A model generated the notes under the pieces. It saw nothing but the letters and a program-made list of their open reading frames with translations, was not told the origin of the DNA and searched no databases. 64,000 nt of DNA, taken from positions 1,674,001-1,738,000 of the forward strand of contig JAJQJQ010000049.1 of NCBI GenBank assembly GCA_028622995.1. The letters run 5' to 3'. Each line of letters begins with the position of its first letter. The stretch's first letter is position 1. Made by a program: the position numbers and the translations under genes. Source of the DNA: Panagrolaimus kolymaensis (taxonomy: Eukaryota > Nematoda > Chromadorea > Rhabditida > Panagrolaimidae). Shown piece after piece: positions 37,004 to 47,955 of the stretch.

Positions 37004-38055
37004 ATTTTTACAGAAAAAACTTAAAATATCCGAAAATAAACTAACTAAACTTTTAAACTTCTTTTTTTCTATCGTGCACGTATTATTTTTTTAAAACTAA
37101 CTTTGTGCTTGGGTCCATGTTTTTGATTTTAAAAACATTTTCATTTTTATTTTTTTGTGTCAAAAACCGCGCCCTCTTTTTCTTCTTCTCTATCTCTTTC
37201 CTTTGCTTCTTCATATAATTTTTTTTTTGCGCGACAACACTTTTATTTTTCATTGACGCAATTTGTTTTTACCAACAAAAAATAAAATAAAAATCTTTCT
37301 ATTTTTTTTCTTTTATAAATTTTTATCTATTTTTTTTGTAGCGAATGTTAAATTTTTTTTGTTAAATTAAAAAATTTCTCTGATCTTTAATTGAATTTCT
37401 GTAAAAATTTTAGGAGTTTATAAAGAAGTGGTTGTCCGACAATTTTTTAGTTGGAAATATATTACCGCGAAAATTAAATATTTTATTTCACATTTTCTAA
37501 GTATTTTTTCAAATATTTGACTCATTTAATTGTTTAAACTTTTTTCCACCCGTCTTTTTTAGTCATCTTCTTCTCGTCTGAACTTTTACATAACACTCTC
37601 TTAACAAAAAAAAATTTAAGCATGTGGGTGGTGGTGGCATAAAGCTAGCTAATACTTCTTTGAATTAAATAAATAAAAAAAAACACTGGCGAACATTAAT
37701 AATCAAAAAAAAAGAGGGAGGAAGCTATTATTTTTTTTTGTGTTGTGTTATTTGTTATTATTATTAAAAAATGAAACGAAAGGTGTTATTACGACAGATT
37801 GTAGGAAAAATAAATATTGATGCTTCTTTAATCTTCTTTTTCTCTCTCCTCCCTTCTTATTTTTTTGTCTTCTGCCCTTAAAGGATTTCTTTTTCATAAA
37901 TCTTTTTTTTCTTTGACATCCGTGATTTTTTAAGCGAATAAGAAATTGTTATTTTCTTTTAATTTCTTTTTATTTATCCTTTTAAGCTCTTTTTTTCAGT
38001 ACCATCTGTCTTTGGAATTTTTTTGGCGGTTTATTATTCTTCTCAAAAAAAATTA

Positions 38056-38102
38056 GAGAGTAACTAAAATTTTAAAATTATTGTTAATTTTTGATTACTA
38101 TC
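38056..38102. repeat. 47-bp inverted-end element (unit 9)
   Basis: Exactly 47 bases with ends GAGAGTAA and TTACTATC. It shares TTTTTGATTACT at its right end with unit 6, so these two may be more closely related than the rest. Confidence 0.65.
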
Positions 38103-38252
38103 ATGTGATATAATTTTTTGAACCTTTGATTCTTAAACTATAATGTTTTTCATTTTCAGTTGTTTTTAATGTTTTTTTTATCACTCTTTAATGTTCACAT
38201 TTCATATTTTTTTTACTGCTTGTCGCCACTTTCTTAATTATTTCATCTTTAT

Positions 38253-38299
38253 GATAGTAAACAAGATTTTCAAATAATCGCGAAATAATGTTTACTTTC
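38253..38299. repeat. 47-bp inverted-end element (unit 10)
   Basis: Exactly 47 bases with ends GATAGTAA and TTACTTTC. It is the last member I see before the IRS gene, which begins about 900 bases further on. No paired partner is clear. Confidence 0.6.
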
Positions 38300-39205
38300 A
38301 AAAAATATTTTCTTTTCATTTTATCACAAACTCCAGACATTTTTAACTTTGAAATACATTTATTTTTTTGATTTTTTGCCTTTATTATTTTCTTATGTGA
38401 TTATTATTCTTGCCCCTTTTTTATTTTATCTCCTTTAAAAAATAAGGAAATCTCTCCTTAAAATCCCAGTTTTTTTTGTGTATTTAATCCTTTATTTTTC
38501 ATTTTTTTTTCGCTAAAAAGAAAAGAAAAAAACAATATTAAATAAAAATATTTATAATTTGTTCTTTTTATTTTTGTGTTTTAAATCGAGTCGAGTTTGT
38601 CGAGAGAAAAAAAATATAAACGTGTCTTTGCTTGTTTTTTTATATTTTCTATGCGTTTAAAAAAATTATTTCTATTTTTTTACACCTCTTCTTTTTTTTC
38701 AGAAGAAGATTTTTTTGACTCTTCTTTGTAGTCAACAACAAACACTCGTCGGTTGTCAACGGTTTTAAAAGTCATCAAACAAAAGAAAAGAAAGAAAAAT
38801 AACAACCTACACAACGCACACATATTCTCTCTAGCAGCAGCAGCGGCAGTTCACACACCTCTCAAAAACAAAAAAAACTAAACGTTTTTGTTTTGTTTAA
38901 TATTTAACTAAGAAAAAAAAAGAAGTAACCGTTCACAAATATTTTTTTTTTGTTGCTCCTGCGTGTATTTTTTTTTCATTCAAAGAAAAAAGAAAAAAGA
39001 AAGAATTTTTACGCTTTGAAACAAAGAAAAACAATCAATTTTTTATATTTTATTTTATTTTACTTTCTTGGACGAAAAATTATTATTATGATTTTATGAT
39101 TTTCGCTGCTCAATATTCAAATTAATTTTATTTTATTATTAATTATTTAATTAATTAATTTTTTGATTAAATTTTACCACGAAAAGAAATTTATCCAAAG
39201 AAGAA

Positions 39206-42200
39206 ATGTCTTCATCATTATCTATTTCCTCTAAAAGTTCCACCATAAAAGAAGATGGTTCAATTCCATCCACATCCCGATCGAATACTGCTCAATCATC
39301 GTATGTTTCTTCTTCAGCTTCAAATCCAAATCGATCATATACTTCCCCATCAAGGCGATCTCCAACAACTTCCATTCGATCGGCTGCAAATGCATCATCA
39401 ATTATTGGAATGAGAAATAATTCATTATCAAATAATCGAAGTGCAATCGAAGATGAAATTGGTAATAATAAAAGTGGAATAATTGTTGGATTAATGGGTT
39501 TTACAGTAAGTAATTAATTTTATTTTTATTTTTAAAAAAGTTAGTGAAAATAAAAAAAATAGTAAACAAACAAACATTTTTTTTTGGAGGATGACGATTA
39601 AATAATTACTTTGTTTATTACTGTTTTCTATCTTAAAAAATTAATGGCCAAAAAAAGTCGTTGGGAGACCAAACAATTTTTACATTAAAATTTTGGTTCG
39701 GATATTTACCATCTTTTTTTAGAAAAGCTCCAAAAAAACTTATTACGCGATATTATCTGATCGATGTTTTGAACTTCACGATACTTTAAAATCATATAAA
39801 AAGAAAAAATCTGCTCGACACATCTTTGATCTAGCAACCTGTTTCAATATTAACAGACACGATGATGCTAAACTTAAAACTTGTGTATCCATTATGACTC
39901 CAGATGATACATTTATTTTTCGTGCAGCTGATGAAGATAAATTGAGAGATGCTAATGATCGAGCTACCATGGAATGGTATGAAGCGATGATGGTTGCTTT
40001 GGTGAATGCTCGAGCCTTGCATTTGGGTCGACCAGTAATGCCAACAGAATTTTTTGAATATTGTTGGGATGTGACGCTAGTTTCTAAACCAAAAATTAAA
40101 AAACCTGTTCCAAATCCAGAAAAATTTGAAAATATTTGTTTACTTAAACCCGAACTTAAAACTCGTCATCGTCTTGGATTTTATGCTAATACCATTGTAC
40201 TTTGTAAAATGGGTATTCAACCTGCAATTCATGGTTTACCTAAATCTGGAATACCTCCATTTCGAATAGATCATTTTATTGAAATTCCAAGGCAATATGT
40301 TGCAAGTTTTGGATTTCAAGAAAAATATTTTATTATGCGAATAGGTAGAGCTGCACCGATAGGAATGTGTGAAATTTGGGCTCAATGTGAATCGGATGAA
40401 GTTGCAGCTTCAATTCATACAAGATTAAATGAAATTATTGAACGTGAAGGAAAAAAGAGAAAATCGTAGGTTTTTTACTTTTAAAATTTTAAACTCAAAA
40501 TTATTCCAAACTTTGAAATTGGAGCCTTTTTTGAAAATTGCTTCCACAAACATTTTTTAAAGTCTAAAACTACCGTAACTGCTTTTTTAAAATGCCTTTT
40601 TTAAAAACAAATTTTCATTTCCTTATGCTGCGCTGCGTTCATAAAATAAATGTATTCTAAAGATTTATAAAACAAAAAAATAAGCATTAAAAAGGCTTCA
40701 TTTTTTTAAATATATTATTTTGACTCATATAGACGTAATAGTAAAAGCAAAAAAAAACACCGCCATAAATAATAATAATACCAGGTGCTTTGCTTTAAAT
40801 CAAACAAAAAAAAATAAGGGAAGAAGAAAATTAATAACTTTTTTATTTCTTTTTTTAGTCAATCCTCTTCATCAACTATTCATCATCATCATCACCATAC
40901 TCCTTCAATAACACCCGTAACAACAACAGGTGCCTCATCTGCGTCATCATCATCAAAAGATATTCCATCGAGTTCTATTTCGGAACCAAGTCATAGTCCT
41001 AAAATAGATCATCATTTAACAACAACACCCGAATCAGCTACACATTATCATCATCAAGTTCCTCCACCAACTATTCCATTAAAAAGTTCTTCACAAAGGC
41101 CAAGAATTCATGAAGGAACATATTTTAAAGAGGACAGTAGTAATACTTTGCCTGCTCCATCTCCATCCAGTGCGGGATGTTATCGACCACTGGGAGCGAA
41201 AAGTATTGATCAAGCAATTTTAAGAGATATAACAAGGCATGAAACTCAAAGCGCTGAAGATCAGCCACCTCGATCATTAACTGTTGGAAGTCAATCACCT
41301 TCATCGAGTACATGGTTAAATATGTTGAGAAGGAGTAATAATAGAGGAGACAATCAAACAGCTTCAACTTCATCAACATATAATAAATTTTCTCCTACTA
41401 TTACTTCAACTCTCGCTTCATCTCAACAACATCAACGAAGAATAGCTAAACCCACATCATTTTATCCAGTTGTGGAATGGGCAAAGCAGAGGGCTTCACT
41501 TGTAAGTGGAAATAGTCAACCCGATGATGAAACAGAAGATAGTGGAGGAACATTAAAAGTTACAGATTATGAAGATCAAATTTTGGAGAAACCTAATGTT
41601 TTAATGAATGGTTCATTGCCGCATGAAAAATTAATTGAACTTGCTCTTCAAGGAAGATTAAATTATGGAGAATTAGGATCTCGAGGTTCCACAAGTTCAT
41701 ATGATGATGAATTTGAAGATGGTCGAAGGAAGCGTAGCACTTTGGTTGAAGCAGATCGAAAAAAGTCAAAAGAAGTGGAAGCTGTTGTTACAAAAACTAG
41801 CGGCGGAGAAGACTATCCTCGTTTAACCCCAGAAGAACAAGAAGATTCTTCATCTTTTACGGCGGATGATGCATACAGCGATGATTTAAGCAGTGAAAGA
41901 AATTGTAAACATGAAAATTGTGAGGGATGTTCAACCAGTAGCCTCAGTGCTTCTTCCCATACAAGTGGCCATCATGAAAAGGAATCAAATTCATCTGGAA
42001 GTGTTAGCCATTTATTAGTTCCATCCACCACAGAACAACAACATTTAGAAGATATTCAAAGTTATATATCTGATTCAAGTGATTCATGTTATTCTTCACT
42101 CAATGCGAATGTATATCCTCAAAATCCACCAAGAGCTTTTTCATTTTCAAATAATTTACTTCAAACTAATATTAGCGATGTTCCCTCAACAACTGCTAGA

Positions 42201-43978
42201 ACAGGATCGGGGCCAGGAGCTGCTTCTGGAGGCGGAGGTGGAGTATATGAAATGATGCATCCAATGAAATATAATAATAATACATCATCAAGAATTAATG
42301 AACATAAAATTATATCAAACACTGAAGAATCTTTGCCACTTAGCAATGAAGGATTACAACTTGGTGAAGAAGCAGCAACAAGTGCAACCATGCCTAAATC
42401 AATTGTTAGAATTCAAGGTGGTGGAATTATTCCTGCAAATATGCTTTTACAACCCAAAGAAGATTTGAGAAAGCGAGCTTTTAGTTTGGGAAGTAAATCA
42501 TGGATATTGTAAGTTTATTTTTTTAATTTTCTTGGTGGAAGCCAAAATAATAAAAAACATTGATTTTAGGAAGCCCCTTCGAAAATTATCTAATACTCAA
42601 GCAGCTCGAGCAAGCAGTTCCAAAGCTTCGTCAATTGCAGATGAATCAGAAAATGAATGCAATGAATCAGTGGCTTCTCATCGATCTCACCCTGAATCAT
42701 CATCCTCTCGACAACCATCTATGGCTCATATTCGATCGGATAGCATAGATTCGGCTGCTTCACAACCAAGTGGAGGGGGAAAAGTAATAACTCCAAGATT
42801 TGTAAAAAATGCAAACATTAGCAAAAAACCCAATGATTTAATGGAAGTTAATTTTTCTCCACCAAATAATAATAATTCTTCTATTACCAATCAATATAAT
42901 TCTTTTGGAGGAGGATCGATAAAAGGTGCTGGAGGTTCAAGCAATAGTGTGGATAGCAATTCTCAACGATCTCGAGCTCCATCATTTATTTCCCATAAAG
43001 CTACTGATAGTTGTGCTTCTGAAGTTGATGAAGAAGCAGCTCAAGTGCCTCAAGAAGTTCAAATGCATGAAGTTAAATGTTTTATTAAAAATGATGATGA
43101 TTTTATTTATGGTTTATTAAAAGAAAGGGATACCACTTCTTTAATTTCAACTAAAACTGAATCATCTATGCCATATTTTGAAACCATTGAAGAGCATGTT
43201 AGTTCTCCACCAAGTCCAAGATCGAATTCTCAATTATCAAGAAAATCATTGGAACCCAAATCGCCCCCAGAAACAATGGTTGGAACATTGAAAGGAAAAA
43301 GGAAGGAATCAGGTGGAAGTGCAAGATTGCAACCTCCAACTTTAAATCCAGCTGATCAAGTTACTTATGTTTTAATTGGAGTAAGTTTTTTTCTCAATTA
43401 AAAAACCTCTAAAATTTATTTCCGTAATTAGAAAATCTTTAAATATAATTTTTGTTTTGAGAAATTCTTTTTCGTTCTGATAGTTCAAGGATGTCTTTTT
43501 TTAACGTCACTAGAATGGCTGGCACCACATCTCACCACCGCCATCGATGTCATATAGGAGGATTTCTGTGGAAATATGAAAAACATATTATTATTTTTGA
43601 GTCATACTATAAGCTTTTTAAATTTAATTTTCTTAACAAAAAAATAAGCTTAATTTTTATAATACCAAAGGAAAGCATATTTCGTAAAAAAAAAAATACA
43701 AAAACAAAAGCTTAGAGACTTCAAAGATTGTTCAAAATCTTATGCATCTCATATTTATAAAAAAAACACGGAAATTTCTTACTTCCGAAAATAAAAATCG
43801 TTTGCAATTTTTTAATCTCTTTTTTTTATTTCAGAATCAACCCGATAAATTTTCTGAACGTAAAGCAAGCGTTCCATCCCCAAGAATTCGAAAGGACCAA
43901 CCTCAACATGTTACAACAAGAAAATCATTGTCGCAAAGTAAATCAGACAATTTAAAAAATCCAAATCCATCTTCATAA
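39206..43978 (+). CDS. ist-1: Insulin receptor substrate (IRS/IST-1 type), PH + PTB
   Basis: Five exons (39206-39505, 39723-40465, 40859-42508, 42570-43380, 43835-43978) join in frame into 1215 residues, close to the length of IRS proteins. A Ser-rich N-terminus is followed by a PH domain at about 95-205, with ATCFNINRHDDAKLKT and the C-terminal helix tryptophan in MEWYEAMMVAL. A PTB domain follows at about 230-345, with YCWDVTLV, HRLGFYANTIVLCK, EKYFIMRIGR and CEIWAQCES. The PH-PTB order with these motifs is diagnostic of IRS. The long Ser-rich tail carries one YxxM motif (YEMM, Tyr about 811) for PI3-kinase p85 SH2 binding, and YNNN eight residues on, a Grb2-type YxN site. IRS proteins dock PI3-kinase to the insulin/IGF receptor. 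The region upstream is a 22-kb desert, so extra 5' exons cannot be excluded. Confidence 0.93.
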
Positions 43979-44753
43979 ACTATAACCACAACACAACAAC
44001 TGCTGCAGAACCAAAAAAATCATGCATTCTATATTTTTTGTTAATTTTTTTCTCAAATATTCAGATACTTTTTAAGTCAAAAAATTTTTGAGCCCTTTTA
44101 ATGGCCAAAAAAGTTTTAGATAAATCTAAAAAACAGTGTTCACGGAAAATATTGGTTTTTCTTGAAACACCCAGCCTCACTCACATAGCTTTTATTTTTT
44201 CTAAACTTTTTTTTTGCTCTTTTTATCTGGATATAATTTTTTTTTCTTTCGTGTAACAAATTTCTTTCTTTCTAACTCTATTGTTTTTTTTAACTTTTGC
44301 TCAAAAAAAAAAACTAATATTTTTCTTTTAAATATTTTATATTTTCCTAAAATAAATAAATAATTGTAACCGCCTCAAAATAAAAATAATTATTATTCTA
44401 AAGAATTTTTATAAATTTATAAATTTTTCATTATCGTTGGCTTTCTTGAATTTTGTTTATCCGTGTTTTTCTTTCGATGTTTTTAAATTTAAAAAAACAT
44501 ATCATAATTTTTGTTTTTTTTCATTTATTATTATGTCTTCCATTATTTTTAAAAATCTTGAGGAATTTATTTTTTTATCGTTTAAAAAAAATAAAGCAGC
44601 CGAAGACCATAAAAAAAAGTAAAATGCTTTATTCGATCTCAATTTTTTTTAATAATATTTTTGTTGTTTGTTAAATATAATTTTTTAAAGAAAAAAAGAA
44701 TAATAAAAAACTTTTAAATTTAATCAAAGTTGGATTGTATGATTTCACTTTAT
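43979..44753. other. Convergent intergenic region
   Basis: AT-rich DNA between the 3' end of the IRS gene (plus strand) and the stop of the first lectin-kinase gene (minus strand). A few AATAAA words occur, for example near 44350. No coding exon is recognised. Confidence 0.55.
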
Positions 44754-47491
44754 TTATTCTTTCGGTTCCTCTGGTAAAAAAGATAGGTACCCATAATTCT
44801 CGTTATTCTTTTCAAGTATTTGTGTCAAATAATTTCGAATTTGGCTAAAAATTGGACGATCTTCGACCGCTTCCTTCCAGCAATCCAACATCATTGCATA
44901 AATTTCGTCAGGAGCGATTGGGGGTTTTTGAAGACGGTTTCCAGCTTGAAGAAACTCCAACATTTCCATATTAGTCATCGCGGGATATGGAACAGCGCCG
45001 TAGGAAAATATTTCATAACATAAAATTCCAAAAGACCAAACATCTGATTTTTCAGAAAATTTTCGATCCACCAAAGCCTCGATTGAAAGCCATTTAATTG
45101 GCATTCGTTTGTGAAGTGAACCTTGATAAATTAAAGTGTCGTCATCGCAGTGACAACACAAACCAAAATCAGAAAGTTTTGCGACATTTTTTTCTGTCAA
45201 AAGAATATTTCGACACGCGACATCGCGGTGTATAAGTTTCAATGAAGCCACATATTCCAGGGCCTGGGAAATTTGCCATAAAATTGAAATCCCTGTATTT
45301 ATGGGAATGACTTCATTTCGAAAAGATGTAACATATTGAAGCAAATTTCCGCCACTTGCAAGCTCGGTAATCAAAGATGGCATTTTATGGTAAAGAGTCC
45401 ATCCAAAAAAATTTATTACATTTGCATGATCACCCACTCTAATTAATGCATCCAGCTCCCGATTAAATTCATCAGTTTTTTCTTTATCCCAGGTGTTAGA
45501 AATTTTTATTGCGGCATAGCAGTTTTCATCAGAAGCATTTTCTACAGCTTCATGCGAATTGGATTTTATATAAACTAAATCATTTAAATAAAGAAAAACT
45601 TATGGTATAAAGGCGAACAAACTTTTATAGACTGTTGCACTGGTGCCCTTTCCGAGGATATCGTTAAAATAAATCGTCATATTTTTGGGGTTTAATTGAT
45701 ACTTTATTCTTTGGTCTTTAGACAATTGCGTATTAAGGGATAACATTTCAGTTTGCACCGATTGCAGAAAATTATTTAATTTTTTTTGTTGAAACTGTTT
45801 TCGCACAAAATATATAATAATTAAAATTCCAATAATTGAAAGTAATATTCCTCCAACAATGAACAACCACCACCATTTTGCAGATGATTTACCTCTGCTT
45901 TCGGTTGACGAAGACACACGACTATTTGATGTTGTAATGGATGTTGAAGTTGAAGGCTTTGTTGTAGTAGGTACTAAAACAAACAAAGTTTTTTTTTCTC
46001 TAAAAAAATTCCGCTCATGTCTTCGTTTCTTCAAAATTTTAAAAAGTGAAAAAATTCTTTTCATTATTCGACAATTAATTTTTTAGTAATGTTTTATTTG
46101 TTTTTTCACTTACTTGTTTTGTGTTTGAGCTTACAAATAAAAGGAAAAAGATTTTCAAGATCATCATTGTTTTTTGAATACCAGAAACCACCACCATTTT
46201 GAACAGAAATTGCTGCTCTACCATTAATATATTTATTTGGTTGTTCCTAAAAAGGCGAAAGTGTTTACGTTTTTTTTAGTATTTTAAAATCTTTTTGTCA
46301 AAAGATAACTGGTGTAAATAATATAAGACATAGGCTACCAGCATTTTTTGCTTGATCAGTGGATTTTAAAATTTAGTCTTTTAATTTTTTACAAATTTGA
46401 ATATCATTATTTTGTAAGTTTTGATGGAGGATTTTTTTAAACTAAACCATCGCTTTTTTAAACTTTTTTTTTAAAAAGCTTTTTCATTCCATTTTTTGGA
46501 ACTTGTTTATTTTTTTGACAATAAAAAATCCAAATTCAAAAAAAGGGATAAATTAAAAGAGTGCCAAGTTTTAATCTTATATCTATTTTCTTAAATTATT
46601 ATCTGACAATACGATTTTCAAATCATATAAAATTGTTCCCTTGTCAAACCAATTAGAAAAGTTAGATTCGACTCCATCTATGAATATCCAATCTTTTTCT
46701 GCATTTTGATAATAACCGATCCACCATAAATCATTTTCATTTGAAAAGTTTGAAGCACATTCTAAAATTTTTAAATTAATTACTATTGAATATTTCAATA
46801 AAATTTTACGTCATCAAATTTTTACTTGGAAAAAAAATGTTTTTAATGGAAAAAAACAGAAATTTTTTAACGTTTATAATTTCATTACAAAACCATAATC
46901 GTAGAAACATTTTTTGTTTTATTTTTAATTACTTTCTGCAACTTTTACTCTGTTTCATGAAGCGTATTTATTATCCAGAAAATATGTATGTGGAAATAGT
47001 TTTTAAAGGCAGAGTTTGAATTTGTTAGCCATTTATGGATTATAATCCTTATTTTGCTTCATTAAAAATTTATTTCCAATACAATTTTTTGGTTAACCTT
47101 TTTTGACGCGCTTTAAATCCAAAAATTCGAAAAAGTAAAGTTAACAAGCGAATATTGCATGATCTAATAAAATACAAAAACATTTTATCGATAAAAAAAT
47201 AAAAATGTAATAAACTTTACTTGTTAATTCATCGTTTATAACACTATTAGCTATTGAAGCCAAATACCCATCATCGTTTTTAAATTGGTTGCACATAATT
47301 TCACTATCACCCCATATCGCTTTTGTGATGTTAAAAATATAGCAATTGCCACTACAGCAAGTACTAAATTGAGGGCAACAAACGTCATAACAGCAGTTGC
47401 TACCCTCTGGGCAAGAAATGGAGTTGCAGTCGTCGTCATCTATGCCAAAGCTTTGTACAAAAATAATAGAAAAAAGAAAGAAATAAAGCAT
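44754..47491 (-). CDS. Receptor tyrosine kinase with C-type-lectin-like ectodomain (gene A)
   Basis: Five exons (47491-47221, 46761-46613, 46246-46114, 45973-45623, 45574-44754) join in frame into 574 residues. A signal peptide (MLYFFLFSIIFVQSFG) is followed by a cysteine-rich segment with CC-x3-CC-x5-CC spacing, then a C-type-lectin-like domain (about 50-180) with WWIGYYQNAEKDW and a closing FICKL. A Ser/Thr stalk leads to a membrane helix at about 218-240. The kinase domain (about 285-560) has the Gly loop GKGTSATVYK, Lys in AAIKI, Glu in FNREL, HRDVACRN, DFG and PIKW, the tyrosine-kinase signature, so it looks active. The exon 2 donor (GTATTG) is weak but in phase. Most of the C-lobe lies in a tract identical to gene B. 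It belongs to the worm-expanded receptor kinases; ligand and role are unknown. Confidence 0.85.
44791..45446. repeat. 656-bp tract identical to 47987-48642
   Basis: Reading base by base, this segment is identical to 47987-48642 at a constant offset of 3196, with no indel. It covers the kinase coding sequence from IRVGDHANV to NYGY. Sequence on both sides diverges at once: different C-terminal tails, and a different segment before IRVGD. Confidence 0.9.
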
Positions 47492-47955
47492 TTATTTTAT
47501 TTTATTTTATTTAAAAGTGGTAAAATGATGCAGGAATTAAATAAGAATGTATTAATGTTATTCTTATCAACAAAAAAAATTCTAAGCTTTTTCACTTAGT
47601 GACAGATTGAGAGATTAATTCTTTCAATAATATTTTCTAACAAAAAATGCGACGTATGTAAATATATCTCTTACTAACGTAAAATGTTTTAAAATTACTT
47701 ATTGTAAGCTGGGATGGTCGGAAATGCATTTTTTAGAAGAAAGAAACGGAAATGGGATTCCGGCCATCCCTGATTGATTGTAAGGTTTTAAAATTAAATG
47801 TATGTATGTTGTACTGTTTGCAATAGTCATTTTATTCAGAGGATGTCAAACCATAAATTTTGGAGACCATCAACTTAATTATGTTAATATTTTATCGATT
47901 ATTTCGAATACGTAACTTTTGATTCATTAGAAACAAAGATCTTTATATATATTTT
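47492..47955. other. Promoter of lectin-kinase gene A and 3' region of gene B
   Basis: The first 100 bases upstream of the gene A start resemble those upstream of gene B (shared TTTAAAAGTGGTAAAA and AAGAATGT-TTAAT). The promoters therefore duplicated together with the genes. A short foldback element lies at 47709-47772. No coding sequence is seen. Confidence 0.55.
47709..47772. mobile_element. Very short foldback element, probable MITE remnant
   Basis: The ends are an imperfect inverted repeat (CTGGGATGGTCGGAAAT against the complement of CCGGCCATCCCTG). The 8-base word ATTGTAAG lies at the left edge (47701-47708) and again at 47777-47784, offset by a 4-base ATTG repeat. The ends resemble those of the 235-bp MITE at 9913 (GGGATGG). 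It is only about 64 bases long and probably internally deleted. Confidence 0.6.

Larger units (their letters stand above)
16220..39205. other. 23-kb AT-rich gene desert of A- and T-runs
   Basis: I find no convincing coding exon, tRNA or rRNA here. The DNA is dominated by runs of 4-10 T or A, which create many short Phe/Lys-rich ORFs on both strands that look like chance. Local GC-richer patches occur near 21055-21125, 23440-23570 and 27560-27660 and could be regulatory. Short (CA)n and (TA)n tracts occur at about 24845-24980 and 23580-23595. From 27.2 to 38.3 kb it carries the 47-bp inverted-end elements listed separately. It may be the long upstream region or 5' intron of the IRS gene that begins at 39206. 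Confidence 0.6.

Noticed and set aside
16480..38900. Many plus- and minus-strand ORFs of 60-125 codons in the desert
   Set aside because: They are made of Phe, Lys, Asn and Ile from T- and A-runs, show no domain, no splice logic and no consistent strand, as expected by chance in such DNA.
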